Counted from the first letter of the stretch, positions 48,226 to 61,361 are shown. The stretch: DNA of 64,000 nt from Rotaria sp. Silwood1 (GCA_905250075.1 CAJNOP010000136.1:394682-458681), one strand, 5' to 3'. Notes: a model not told the origin generated them from the sequence alone. Program-made: numbers and translations.

Positions 48226-49296
48226 CAGAGTTGGAACCGGTCCGACCGAACCGGACAGGACCGAATTTTTGCCAGTTCATCATTAAAAAATTGTTGGTTG
48301 TGTCGAAGAATTTCCTCTACTGAAAAGGTGTTTTTATGATATTTCTACGCCAGAAGAGTGTTTGCGAAAGACTCGATGAATATTATGTCATCCACCTTAT
48401 TGTAAACAGTTCACTGTTCTCTTTATATCTTTATCGATTCCTTTCTCGTGTACCGCTTAATTTAACCTAGATCATATAATTTGTTTTTGTTATTCTACTT
48501 AGACAGCTGCCTGAATCACGAAAAATAAATATTTACACTGTTGTGCTAGCTTTTTTATTGTGAACTGGCTCTTTTTTCTTGAGATTAAAATGAAAAAAAA
48601 CAGATTTGATCTGAGTAGCTAACTTATATAGATATCGGACTCGAAAAGTCCACGCATCTTGCTATACAATATGAGAGTGACAGTTTCATTCTCAAGTTTT
48701 AGTTTCCAGTTCCGATTAGGGGTGGCGATCGCCCTGTTAACTTATTTTAAATTTAAATTTTTGCGAAGTTAAATTTCAAATAAATAACAATTTTTTAAAG
48801 ATGAAAATTTTAATATCTTTTAAATGTAAATTTTGTAAATTGAAGTTTATTTTAAATTTATTTAAGCCTTTTAAATTTATTCAAATCCAGTTTAAATCAA
48901 TCTAAATTCAATGTACACTCATTTAATTGGATTTAAATCCAACGGTATGAATTTAAATTGAATTTTATTTGGTTTAAATTGATGTTATATTGATTTAAAC
49001 TAGATTTAAATAAATTTGAAAAATATAAATGTATATAAATCCATTTTAAATTGAAAATCAATTTAATTTTTTAAATATATTTTTCGATTTATTTAAATTT
49101 TGGTAAATGTAAGTTGATTATTTCAAATTCGGACTTTTGCACACCAATATTCGACTCTCCTTCATCACCATTATATGTGAATAGACACTTTTATGGTCGG
49201 TTATTTTCGCCGAATTTTTGCCAGTTTGGCTGTAGAATTCATCCGGCCGGTTGCCGACCGAACCAAATAGAAAAAAGCTGTCCGGCTTCAACTCTG
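48226..49296. mobile_element. hAT-like element with AT-rich interior
   Basis: The ends are CAGAGTTGGAACCGG and, inverted, CAGAGTTGAAGCCGG, followed in both arms by blocks such as GACCGAACC and CCGAATTTTTGCCAG. Target duplications are not convincing (ATACTTCT versus ATGAGACT), so it is older or the ends are slightly misplaced. The centre (about 48740-49110) is a low-complexity field of TTTAAAT-type words. The plus-strand open frame 49114-49485 runs through the right arm and is not a gene. Confidence 0.55.
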
Positions 49297-50049
49297 ATGA
49301 GACTTATGGATAAAATTCTAGAGATGTACTACGCTGGGATTACCAGAAAAAATTTGCCGATACCTGGGCTTAAGTATGCAGTAAAATATTCTATGATTTT
49401 AAGCATATTATTTCATAAATCGAATGAATGGCAACATATTTCAAGAGAAATAACCCAGAAAAGTGCTAGTCTTAGACTAAATTAATAAAAAGAACGATTA
49501 TTCAAGAATGCTTTTAGATGTAATACGAGTAAATTCTGAAACAGTCTTTATTAGATCGTAATAGCGGCTCGAAAAAATAAAATTAGTACGACTGAGACCA
49601 CAATAGAACTTGATCTTGCACATGTTTTGTTTAAATTCATAAAGAAAACCTATAGTTTGGAACGTTTATTTAGTTCTTCTAATCTAAAGACCGTCTCTTT
49701 ATGCTTGAAATATATGCTCTACATTGATGAATTACATCGTCATATGTTTTCAAATGAACAATAGTGGCAAAAAAATTTACAATAACGTCAAAGGTATTAA
49801 GCCCAAAAGTGTTTTTGTAAGCGTCGGCATTAATCTCGAGACGAGAGAATAAAAAGAATAAATAATTGTTTTGAATAAATGATATTCATTAGTATTAATA
49901 TATAGAGCTTTAGACTGTTGTGGACATTTTGCCAAAGTTAGATATTTATAATATCGAAAATTCTTTAATTCAATGATGAGTACAGTCGGCTACAAAACGA
50001 TTTCCATACTTATCTAACTTTACTGCAGCGTTTGAATGTGAGTTCGAGT
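49297..50049. other. Non-coding, nothing recognised
   Basis: No gene or repeat that I can support. Confidence 0.35.
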
Positions 50050-50209
50050 CAGAGCTGGGCAAAGCTGACTCAAGTCAAAACCAAGCTAGGCCAAGCCAGG
50101 CTTCATTTGACCTTAACTTGACCACTTTTTTGATCTATGTGAGTAGAGAATGGTCAAATAAGGCCTTCTATGGACAAGAAACCCGTCAAGTCAAGTTTGC
50201 CCAACTATG
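50050..50209. mobile_element. 160-bp hAT MITE with perfect TSD
   Basis: Ends CAGAGCTGGGCAAAGCTGAC and, inverted, CATAGTTGGGCAAACTTGAC, flanked by a perfect 8-bp duplication GTTCGAGT (50042-50049 and 50210-50217). It is far too short to code. The interior has repeated CAAGTC/GACTTG and GCCAAGC words. Confidence 0.85.
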
Positions 50210-50428
50210 GTTCGAGTGCTTTCCTCAAAGTCATTTCTATAGCTATACCACTCACATTCTGTTTCAAGTTTCTGCTCGGATTTTATTAGGGACAAGTATT
50301 TTCGGATCTTTACAAGACATTATCAATCCTGATCAGAAGTTCGATCAAGAAATACAAGGATTCTATTAATTCTTTGCAGATTTGTGTTTGAAGTGTATTT
50401 AGAATTTGATTTTCAACATTCTATCGAA

Positions 50429-50942
50429 ATATATGTTGGCGTCCAATGTCGGATTCAGTCCAATCTCGGATTGGCCTAGTCGAATCACGGATGCTTACAT
50501 TGGACTAGTCCAATATCGGATTGATGCAATTCGATTCACTGAAATATCAATTACTCTTGAGATAGATGTTCGATTCGAATTACTTTTTGAAACTATGTTC
50601 ACACAATGCCAATTTGTTTGTCACTATCGTTGTTGGAAAGATTTAAGTAAAAGTTTGGGAGTTATGAATAAATTTCTATAGAACAACAACTTTTATGAAA
50701 AGTTGTTATAAAGTTCTTCAGTCTAATTTTGGCTTCTTCCTGAATGCAATACTTAAAACGGCACCGTGCGAACATACTTAAAAAAAAATAATTCGAATCC
50801 AACGTCTATCTCAAGAGTAATTGATATTTTAGTGAACCGAATTGCATCAATCCGATATTGGACTAGTCCAATGTAAGCATCCGTGATTCGCCTAGGCCAA
50901 TCCGAGATTGGACTGAATCCGACATTGGACGCCAACATATAT
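50429..50942. mobile_element. Foldback element with long, nearly identical arms
   Basis: The arms at 50429-50590 and about 50780-50942 are inverted copies about 96% identical by eye (six differences in about 157 bp). They begin ATATATGTTGGCGTCCAATG, with flanks rich in TA. The spacer is about 190 bp. The arms contain repeated words such as GGATTGGCCTAG and CCAATRTCGGATT. Two open frames facing each other simply translate the arms. High arm identity implies a recent origin or homogenisation. Confidence 0.8.
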
Positions 50943-51894
50943 AATTGTTTCATCAAGATTTCAACTGATTTTTCTTCAGAACTTGTTGAACATTTGTAAA
51001 TCTATAGATCATAACAGTATTTCAATAGTAATATTTAATGAAATATTTTTCTAAGACTTTATTGCGTTTTTGTTTCGATTGCGACGGAATCCTGACAATT
51101 GATGGCTCTACTAGAATTTTGCTCTGATCTTGATTTGGATCTTTGCATCAACAAATAGAGAGCTTTTGACAACATTTTAGAAGATTTTTTTCTACACTCT
51201 TTCAAAAATTGATATTGAAATTTTATTTAAAAAAGTTCTGTTGAGATAATTTGTGTTCATGTAAAATTCAGATAGAAGTTAACATTTCAGTCGAAAATTA
51301 AGATACAATACCTTTAAATGAATAATACAATAACATGTCATGACCCAATCAGGTAAGCTGATCAGTTTATAATCTGAAGGTTTAGAGATCAATGTTTCAT
51401 GTGTTCATTTCTTTTCTGTTCTGGTTGAAAAATCCTGCAAGATGTAATTAGTGTTTTTTTCAAATAGAAATCGTTGAATTCCTTTCTGAATTTTGAAACT
51501 CCTTAGATATACGCATTTTTCAGAATTTAATCTATTAGTAATGATGCAGTCATAACATGTGTCATCGTAAATGTTGTGTAGATGAATATTTCAAATCATT
51601 AATGACCTAATGATATCTTTTTAAGTGAACTGATTTACTGTGATATAGGGATTGAAACATGTGATTTCATCACAAGTCATTTCATCAATGTCAGTTTTCT
51701 CTATAGTCTGGAGAAGCGAAAAAGTTTTATAGTTTTAATATTTTAAGAGTCGATACAATAAATACTTTCGTGTCTTCTGATAAAGTTTCACCGTACATAA
51801 CCGAAATTTTCCTAGAGCATTTTTCAGTTTATCAATGTTGACTAGTCACATAATAACGAATTGTTATTATCATCATTGAACTTTTTTGTCATTT
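50943..51894. other. Non-coding, nothing recognised
   Basis: AT-rich. No gene recognised before the 3' end of the secreted-protein gene. Confidence 0.35.
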
Positions 51895-54800
51895 TTATGA
51901 TCCAATGTACACACGCGCACTGTTCGGCAGTCCGCCACCACATTTAAGATAAAAACTCAGTGTATAATTCGAGCCGATGATAGTGGGAAAATAATAATAT
52001 AAATAGTCTACAGCACCTGTCGATCCGTCTTTCCAATAATAGGAGCCTGATTGTGCATTAAGCAAATCATTTATAATAAATCCTGAATTCGTTGCATTAT
52101 ATGGATTGCATGCTGACCAGCCAGTTCCATTACCTAAATGAAAGTCTCCATTTGCCAACAGTTCTATAGTTGTTCCAGATTTTTTGACAGAAACTGTGTC
52201 CAGCAACCAATAGTTTGAATCCATACGGAATGATAGTGTGAGACGTGTTGATGTCGTGAGAGCAGTGAAAGTATAAGTATACTTTGTATAGCTTTGACTG
52301 CTCACATTTCCTAGATCAAGTAGTGATGTTGCATTAGCTAAACTCGCTGTACAATTCCATGCTGTCGTTGTAGCAGTAGCTGAAAATAAAAAATATGAAA
52401 GCGTCAATTTTGTTCTACTTAATTTATCAGTATTCATTTTTGACATGGCTGCTGTTATCATTGTTGATGAGGTGAAGCTGTGGTGTGCACGATCTCTTCA
52501 TCAAATAAAACTTCTCACTCCAGTCATGCTTGTATAGAAAGATCTTCGACAAGGCATTCTCACGAAGATCAATGGGTTGAGGGTTCGATATTTACCATTA
52601 CATTCATAGTGAGTTATTGAGTTGATCTTCCAAGGAATGATTATAAATTCTATTTTTTTCGATATATTCATCCTCTATATTTTCTTTTTCTAAGTTATAC
52701 ATAAAAATTCGGTGATCATTATATCTTTTATTAATAAGTAACTTATTTAATTAGTTTTCTATAGAACATTGAGCATAAGTTTTGATAAATAGACGACAAG
52801 CTTCTGCAAACAACAGAAACTTCATAAAACAGAGAAGTGATTGAAACCAGGCACATCGACACGAAAAAATATATGATCCGAGGTCAACAAACGCACAACT
52901 TTATTAAGCTAAAAGATCTTAGAGATTAGAGCTCAGAATTAGTTGAACTTGGCTGATCTAATTTTGCGATGGACATTCTTGGGTCGAATCTTGAATAAAA
53001 CAAAAATTTCTCAAGCACTGTCACCATTTGTCACTATCAAATTAATCTTTTTAAAAAATTTTGTTTTGTTGGTTCTTGGGTGAAAGATTTCTGCAGTGAG
53101 GAGCTAGTCAGTATACTCAATAAAAAAAAGAAACACATACAATTGCCTATTCACATTAAAAATCATTATTTTTATTCAACAAAATATTGTTGCCCGACTC
53201 TCCTTTTTTATCAGCAATTGCATCACCATCAATGTCATATTACCACATGTTCTTTATTTCGATCAGTGTACTGTGTTATTATAAACGAAAAAAATCAAAG
53301 AGTAGTTCATGGTAATTAATAATTTTGAGTAACATGGAAAGTGAAACCTTTTTGAAGGGAATATCTAAGTAGATGGGTTACTCATGGCTGATTATGAACC
53401 ATTTACGTCATGTACAGACTAGGCTAAACCAAAGCTCAACGATCCATGAGTTCATATTTTTAGGTCCAATCTGCTCCATTTAGGAGAGCATAAAACAAGG
53501 CTAAATTTCTCAATCTCGTCGAATATGATTCAAGTTAAATAGAAAATTATTATCTCAATGAAATTTATGACAGACATTAATTGTTTTTGTTGAATTATTG
53601 AGGATTCGTTTTAAGAACATGATACGATAACTCGTAGCCCTAATCTAAAACAGAATGAAGGCTTAGAAATGACTCGATAATTATATGAATGTAATTCTAG
53701 ACCGAAACTCTACAGTTACAAAAGCCACGCTTCGATACTTTGTCAAACTTGTGAATTGTGAATAAAAAAATGGAGAGCTTTGTAGAATAGAAGAGAAAAT
53801 CATGAGCATAACCGATGTATGCCTTGCCCCACTCTAACAGGATATTTTTCGTTCCACAGTAGTATCACTTTTTAACAAATTCTATCATGTTTTCATCAAT
53901 TTTTAATATCAAAGCTGCTTTGTCTTTGTCAAACATGTACAAATATATCATATATTGAAAACGGGACTCTCGTTCCAATACTGATCCTTACAATATCAGA
54001 GCATGACTACACCACTACTTTATATGATAAAGATATTCGTTTTTGTTTTCTTTTCATACTTGGAATGCTTGTTGCCGATGTTGTACTCGCTGTTGATGGT
54101 GTATCTATCAAAAAAGGCGTACATTTATTATCTATTTCAAAATTCAGTGGTCGTGGTTATATTCGGCAAAACTTTCAAGCGATGGACGCTATCGAGCTCG
54201 ATGATTTACCGTTGGAAAGAGTAATTTTCTCGATGTCTATTTTAGGAACTACAAGATCTCCATCTAGTCTTGGTTTTCATCCTTGTTTATCATATCTATT
54301 TTATGAACTGTTTATTATTGTTGTTGTACTTGTCTATATTTAAAAAAAGCTACGATAGCTATTGGTAATATATAAATAAACATGAAAACTTTGGATTAAT
54401 CTCAGAAAAAATTGCTCGCCAACTAGCTCTAGAAATTGATTCTAAAAGTAGTATCGATTTAAATTTATGACTTGCATAAAAAGACTGATTTGGTGTATCC
54501 ATAGTTCTCATTCATGCACATGAACAAATGGTAATACTATTCAGGAGTCAATATTATTCATGTGGATCCGTAAAATATGATTTAATTTTCAATTTGCTAA
54601 CGTTTACTCAATATAGAAAGCGAGTTATTCTCAAGTGCGTGCTACAATCTAATTTTTACTCGTTGATGTTATTTCTGCTGTTGTATCAATTGCTGCTAGT
54701 AAAAGATGAGATGGGAATTGTTGAAAGAAAAATGATCCATTAGTTGATCGTACAATATAGCCATTATTCAATGAATAGTTGCTAATCAGTTCACACGTAT

Positions 54801-55023
54801 CATTGCTCGTCACACAGTTCCATCCAACGGCACCAGCTATTAGAGCAGCACATGTACACTGAGTGCATGTCACATTTGAAAATATTTCGTCAATACTAGA
54901 GGTAATGTAGATTGTGTTCGAAATCATTCCAATACGAACAGTCAAAACGATGTCAACGACAAGTAACAATTGCAATAATATATAGCTGTTTACACAGAAA
55001 TGAGATGAGGTGACGGAAACCAT
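51895..55023 (-). CDS. Secreted apple-like plus carbohydrate-binding-like protein
   Basis: Two exons: 55023-54660 and 52379-51895, joined in phase (phase 1) into about 282 aa. The N-terminus is a signal peptide (YILLQLLLVVDIVLTV). Exon 1 continues with a Cys-containing segment (CTQCTCAALIAGAVGWNC, then TCELISNYS and SFFFQQFP), like the apple/PAN-type modules common in secreted rotifer proteins. A Thr-rich linker spans the junction. Exon 2 encodes a beta-rich module with galactose-binding-like features (LANGDFHLGNGTGW, SGSYYWKDG, YYFPTIIGSNYTLSFYLKC). The 2.28 kb intron is unusually long and carries a telomere-like foldback (52471-52521). An extracellular adhesion or lectin role is inference. 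More exons could hide in the intron. Confidence 0.55.
52471..52521. repeat. Short telomere-like foldback with GATCTCTTCA spacer
   Basis: A short G-rich arm (GGTGAAGCTGTGGTGTG), then GATCTCTTCA (52491-52500), then TTCTCACTCC. It is the weakest arm pairing of the family but carries the exact spacer. Confidence 0.45.
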
Positions 55024-57794
55024 TGTCTAGATCTGCTCACTCGCTTCGTCTGTTATCGTATTATCTTGAAAGGATTTTATCTAAAATTATAAAGAGAAAA
55101 AAAAACAGAAGAGATAGACACTCCTTCAACATTGCTTCAATAAGATTCTGTTTTTTAACAAACTTCTGCATTATCTTGCTCAGGCTATTGGTGTGTTATA
55201 CAAGAGAAGACTAATACTTACACTCATACCCTTTATGGGCATACAATAAACATAAGTAATATGACTGGAAAGAAGGAAAAATCATCTTCTGACGAGAAAA
55301 TTTTCTTTCAGTACTCTTCTATTGAAGAGACATAGGAGTCGACATTCGTTCCTTAGCTTTAAAAGCTATAGATCAAAGACTTCATAAATTGTTTTTTCTG
55401 TTACAAATAATTCAAAGGAGACTCCTGATGATATTCTAAAGATTTAGTTTGCAATATTATCAGAAGTCTCTGTCGAATCGATTTTGACAGAAAAATACCG
55501 TACAATTTTTGATGCGAAAAAAACGGCCATATCGTCTACTCTTTTTCTTGGCTGCCATGTTTATATCTTCTGGCATACTAGCAGGACAATTGAGTAGATG
55601 ATCATTATTTAAATTTTCTGCAAATAATTTTTTGTAAAACGAAAATGCATAGTTTCGTAGACTAAAATAAATTCATATAGAAATCTTTTTGTAAATTATA
55701 TCAATGGAAAAAGCACTTCGAACTGTCAGTCAAAAGTGAAGAACCTTCAATTCTATACTTATGGCCATACTTACCAAATGTTTAATTACTTAAATTAATT
55801 TTATGAAGTGCACTTTGTTTGAAACGGCCCCATTCTCTATATTTTTTAACTAAAAATGAGATGATATAATTTACTTTCTTTTTTTCTTTACATTCATTTC
55901 ATTCTTCAAAGTAAAATTTGATTCGTTGAAACATCAAAAAAAAAACTGGTAATTCTTTTTCGAAGGCAATATTAAAGTAGAACAGCATAAACTGATGATT
56001 TGGTACTACTTCTTCCGTGACATAGCAGTGTGATGAAAATCGACATCTGGCATTTTTACTTCTCCTTTCTCTTTAAATGTAAGAACATCTAGCGCAAGAG
56101 GCAGTTTATGCTATTGAGAGCTTCCACATATTAAAGAACAGCAAAAGCGTTGCATTAAATGAAACTAATAATTAAAATATCCGTCTGTCGTTGTTTTATG
56201 AATACAAACATTCAACCCTCTCTATTTTGCCAAGAAATTAAAACAACTTTTGTTCATTCAAAAAAAACTTAAAAATGATGTCTAATTCTTAGCTTGCTAC
56301 AACCTATTTCCTGTTTTCTAACCAAAAGAAAAAAACATTTTTCTATTGATTTATCATTACTTTTTCGTAAGAAAAAGAACATCGTCAAGCTGATCATTTT
56401 TGTTTGACTAGTTTTTTTCTTTTTTCATCCCTGTCCTGATCATCTGCGAGTACTTGTGCATCAATGCAGAGAAAATATCGCAAGATGTGTTAAAAGATTA
56501 AATAGGTTGTTACATAAAATAAGAATACTGTCAATAACATGAAGAAATAGACTATGCACGATGTACGTCCAATTACCTTCATACTCATACAGACAGAATT
56601 CTAACCATGGAATCAAGTTTTTAAGGTGCTATATTTTTAGAATCTTATTGAAATTTATGAATCACATTAGAATCACACTAGATTTGTCTTCTTCGGTGAG
56701 TTCATTAATACCTAAGTGCAAGAGCAGTCAATAATTTTATATAAAAATCCGTAGATTACCAGTACTTTCGACTTCAGAGTATGGGTGTTGCTGTTGGTAT
56801 TCCTCTGACGCCTAGACACCCATCCGCCCATAAGATAGAAAATTTCTAACTATTCGTCTGCTATCTATTATTAAAAAGAAATGTTTTGAAACAAGTGTAT
56901 GTAGAGTAGGATGGGGTAAAATGGAACAAGAAATTAAAGTTTTTCAGTGTATTGCTCATAACTTTTTTATTTTAAACGATAGAAAGACTTTTGAAACAAA
57001 AAAAATATTGAAAAAACATTTCTCAATTCAACGGTACATTTCGTTTCTGAAATCTTGTTTCGTAAGTTTTCCACAGTCATTTTAATCGGATCTACTAGAG
57101 GCTGTGCCAGATTACCCCGACGGGGTAATTTGGCAATCTCAGCAATTTTTGTGTATAATAAATAAAAGCTATTTTTGAAAGCTATTTTAAATCTTTTTTT
57201 TCGATAAAAAATAAATCACTGAATAGCGGAAACATTTCTCTACGAGTGAATACTAATCTTTGTTTTAAGTTTCTTACTCAACGTGAACTGCATCATTTAA
57301 AAAAAGACCACTAAAAACAAATTTGTGCCACATTATCCCACATGGACATGGAGTATCTTGGCAATCAATTTAAATATTGGAGATAATTTGGCAAACTCAG
57401 TCAATTTAACTGAAATCCTTAAAACTCAGCTTTTGCGAGAAATAAACATCATTTTCTATTACTTTTACCAATCAAAATATTCCTCTCATCGAGTTACACA
57501 CATCTATACATTTTCAAAAATGATCACTAGATTTATATCTTTAATATTCAAAGGATGAATAATAAAAAATGCTAATCTTTCAAAATATTTCCATTTTTTT
57601 CAAACTTATTTGCAAGTACATCAACAAATATAACAAATTGATAAGAAAAAAAAAACATAAACTATTAGAACACGCAATAAATATAGTAAGTTACCACATT
57701 TCAGTGAATAAAAGCATAAAATAAGCACGATATTATTTCTTTGGTAGGATAGAATGTAACAATCAAGAAAAAATAAATTAACCTAAATCCTGTT
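55024..57794. other. Non-coding with repeat fragments
   Basis: No gene supported in 2.8 kb. A weak telomere-like foldback lies at 56779-56829. At 56906-57360 there are GGGGTAAAATGGAAC-like and GGGGTAATTTGGC-like words including a palindrome (CCAGATTACCCC facing GGGGTAATTTGG, 57107-57133), which look like part of a DNA transposon whose ends I could not define. Confidence 0.4.
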
Positions 57795-59660
57795 TTACTT
57801 TCGAGCACTTGTAAGAGCTTCTTGAATCATACAGTATTCACAGAATACCGTGCTAGATGTGAAAAACGTTTGTTTACATTGGTTACAACAATATCGATTA
57901 CATTTTACACAACAGGTAAAATTCGTATAAACAATTGCATAGCATCGGTAGCAGCATGTGGTGTATGGATTTGATTGTGCTGCCATATTATTTTGACACA
58001 TTATTGCAGTAGAAACAGAACCAGCTGGATACTGTAATGAGTTACTTTCATTCATATCATCAATGTCATTGAGAAGTTGTTGTGGATTTTGAAACTTACG
58101 CGAACTAAAAAGAAGTCACATATGTAGGAAAACATATTTCGCAAAGAAACCTTGTTGTAGACTCTTAATATAAACCTTTCATTGGCACTAAAATAAAGTT
58201 TTATATTGAAATTAAATAGCTGTCTGTTCGCTGATTAATATTTTTTATCTTTAACTAAGTACTTTTGTTTTGACTCTAGAAACATAATATTGAAGAAAAG
58301 CTTTACATAACTAACCGTTTCTTCGTTCCATTAGATGCAGTAAGCCTGGTCTTGCAAGGCTTGTCGTTTTCCGTTGTTTTTGTTGTAATCGCATCAGAAC
58401 ATCCATGGTAGTAATACTTTCACCATTTTCACGTTCAATCATTTTTCTTTTCTTTGTGTGTGACGTTTGTGAAACTGTTGATGACATATACTTTTGAATA
58501 ACATTAGCTAATACATCTATTGCCTTTTGTGAAGAATCAGATGAAGTAATGTTTGCTAACGAATTGTTTTGAGATTCAGACAATGGTGCAGCTAATGTAG
58601 AATTATTTAGAAAATCTATATTTGGAGAAGTTGGAGAAATGAATGACGTTGGTATTAAAGATGATGTTATTGCTGGTGGATAGAATTGCATCCCTGGAAA
58701 ATAATTGAAATGCACTTGAATGTTCGAGAACTTATTTCTCAATCACTTGAAGATTGAAGAAGCACATTTGTGAAATCAGTATACATAGGTCTGTAAGGCG
58801 ACGACTGATCTGGAAGGATAACAAAAACAAAGTGAAATTAATAGAAAATTAAATTAATCCTCACTGCTTTCATTAATTGATGCTGATGATGAATTAATAG
58901 TTTTCATGTTATCCATATTGTTGAGTGAAGCTTCATTTTAATAAGTACCAGAATTGTACATAAAGATATGTCTAGATATAAATAAGGTAGAAAACTTGCT
59001 ATAGGTAGACGATATTGCTTTGTGGTAGCTAATATTAGAATTATCGGTTATACTACACGTTGTGTTACCTAAAATTACAGCGAAAATAAAGCTTCGTCAT
59101 TTTCGATATAAGTGATGAAAGAATATGTTCTATTTCAAGCTATTTTATTTTTTTCTGTCTTGATAATATTCTCAATAGATTCCTGAAGAAGGTATATATA
59201 TGGAGCATTCATCTGAAACTAGGTATGAATCGAAAATCTAATAAAACAATACCAACTTGTAATAAGTGATGTTGACAGTGCTGAGATTGAATTCGAAAGA
59301 GAATTATTAGGTTCATGACATAAGACTGTTGCCATCAAATCAAACGCTAATATAACAGATATATCATGTAGCAACTTTAAAAAGTTATTAACAAATGCTA
59401 CTTACAAATATTTGACAAATGATAACATGCTGCAGACCGACGAAGACACTGACTAGAACTATTGATGACGGCAGAATCGCCTGAACTTGATACCTTAGAA
59501 TTTGTAGTAGCTGAAGCCGTCGTCGTTGTCGTTGGTGGCACAAAATTGTATCCTGGCTAACTGCAAATGGATCAAACGGGTAGATTCCGGCTTTAGCAAA
59601 ACCGGAGCTACAATGGCCTTTACGTAAAAGTTTTTTCCATAGTTCAGATATCTGAAATAG
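57795..59660 (-). mobile_element. Pogo-type transposase C-terminal remains
   Basis: On the minus strand about 59660-59550 encodes LWKKLLRKGHCSSGFAKAGI followed by YPFDPFA, the conserved end of pogo/Tigger-type DDE transposases. Downstream come a Thr/Ser-rich linker (about 59560-59410), then exons about 58693-58316 (KKRKMIERENGESITTMDVL, typical of pogo C-termini) and 58104-57795, which encodes paired Cys motifs (CCYRCY, CCVKCN, CCNQCK, CEYC), probably a zinc-binding module. The reading frame changes within the linker and the N-terminal DNA-binding domain and DDE core are not found, so it is a broken copy of a plain DNA transposon or a much-reduced derived gene. Confidence 0.5.
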
Positions 59661-59964
59661 AGATGAAATGAGATTTCGTATTGCTAAAGTTTTAGAGTGA
59701 AGAATCTTTTAAAATTGTCTGTGGTCCATGACAGCCATATTAGGGTATTGTGGAAGACTTTCGAATAAAGTAGTATTGTTGATATTAGTCATCCAAAACA
59801 ATGCGGATATTTCTAATGGTAGATCTAGTGAAAATAGTATACATCTGAAATGCAAAAAGGTAATTTCATGCAAGAACGATTTTCAATATTTCTTATTCAT
59901 CAACTTTTTTTTAATTACTTGCCTAAAACTTAGGGTGCAAATTTTGTCATTTACGCATATGTAT

Positions 59965-60584
59965 GTTATGGCCCAAATTAGAATTCAGGCCGATTCAGAA
60001 TTCGTTCAAACAAAATTAGAATTCTAATTTGGACTAGGCGAAATTGAAATAATTTGTCAATGAATGAAAAAAAGGTAAAGAAAGACATAATTAAAGTACC
60101 AACCACCATTTTATGTTACAAATCTTTTAAACAAATATTATATAAATCCAAAATTATGTTAATCCATGTTTGAACATCAACCTCTTTTTGAATGACATTT
60201 GATAGAGCTGAACACATTTGCTTTTTTACATGGACAAGTTCGATTTGCACATTTACCACGACAGTTACATATGTGTCCAGTTGTGGAACCACGAAAATCA
60301 GGCTTTAAGGCTTCAATAAGAGTGATGGTTTTTAAAATTATCAACATCCATTTGTTTCAATTCATTGGGACAAGCGTCTTTTAAATTCACAAACTGTCCA
60401 ACTTCAAATGCATTCTCCAGAACATCATATTGACATATTAATTTATGTAAAAAACAATCATTTTTTTCAGTTTTTTCAATAATATAGTTATTGAGGCTAG
60501 TCATCTTTTTTCATTCATTGACAAATTATTCCAATTTCGTCTAGACGAATTCTGACTCGGTCTGCATTCTAATTTGGACTATAA
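59965..60584. mobile_element. Element with long TIRs around a Cys-rich coding fragment
   Basis: Left (59965-60066) and right (60510-60584) arms are inverted copies sharing CCAAATTAGAAT, AGAATTCG and TAATTTGTCAATGAATG; the left arm has an extra stretch of about 30 bp. Between them the minus strand encodes a Cys-rich motif (HICNCRGKCANRTCPCKK, about 60200-60270) of the C-x-C-x3-C type seen at the C-terminus of some transposon-derived integrases and of CXC proteins. The coding part is broken and incomplete. The superfamily is not determined. Confidence 0.5.
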
Positions 60585-61292
60585 CATATATATTAGATAT
60601 ATGATTTCTGTTTCTTTCAAAAAGCTAGTGCTGCAGCACATAGATCATTGCTTGTGAAGACCTGTTGTGCATTTAGAAAAATAAAGTATAGAAATATAGT
60701 GAGAACATTTCATGGTAGGACTAATAAAAATTATTATTAAAAAGTTTACGCCATAAAGATCGGCTCAAATATACTTGCTTTGATTCCACTTCTAAATAAA
60801 AGAATATAGAATAGGTAATATGATTGTGTTCTTCCGACATCTGCTTTTGTTGTTAATGCATCGAACATATCTTTTACAGTAAAATTTTTTTTATCATGTT
60901 GTTTCAAACAAGTTGTTATACCTGAATAGCATGATGAACTTCGATTTGTAAATAGTTATAATAGTATCAGTTGATTATTCTTAGTCTCGGACATGTCTGT
61001 TCTTCTTTTTCTGACTTTGAAAATATTTTTTACTGTCTTCCATCAATTTAAACAATCATTGATACGATTGCGTTGTTTTACAAGAAAGATGATGGTTCAC
61101 AAGTGTAAGGTGAAATAATCCGCTTTGCTACTCTCGATGAATCATCAAACAAAAACTAATACTTTCAAAATTTATTCGTTTTTATTTCTGCTGATCACGA
61201 TACACACTAAGGTATACAATAAAATGAGAATGCTGATGAGCTTATATTATAGCTTATAGAAGAGAAAGAAGTAAACAAAGAAAGAGAAATAG
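60585..61292. other. Non-coding, nothing recognised
   Basis: No gene recognised between the Cys-rich element and the serpin. Confidence 0.35.
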
Positions 61293-61350
61293 AAGGATGT
61301 GGCTGTTGAAGGTGTTGGTACATGATAGATTAGCACGCACATCTACATCC
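61293..61350. repeat. Weak telomere-like foldback
   Basis: GGATGTGGCTGTTGAAGGTG faces GCACGCACATCTACATCC. It lies just beyond the 3' end of the serpin gene. Confidence 0.4.
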
Positions 61351-61361
61351 GAAGTCTCATG

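Noticed and set aside
49114-49485. 123-codon open frame
   Set aside because: It starts in AT-rich low complexity and crosses the right terminus of the hAT-like element. It is not a gene.
53815-53870. TAGAGTGGGGCAAGG-like word resembling a transposon end, similar to 56906
   Set aside because: The second end and target duplications were not found, so no element is claimed.
54003-54343. Overlapping plus-strand open frames with hydrophobic stretches
   Set aside because: They lie antisense inside the long intron of the secreted-protein gene, with no recognised motif and no exon support.
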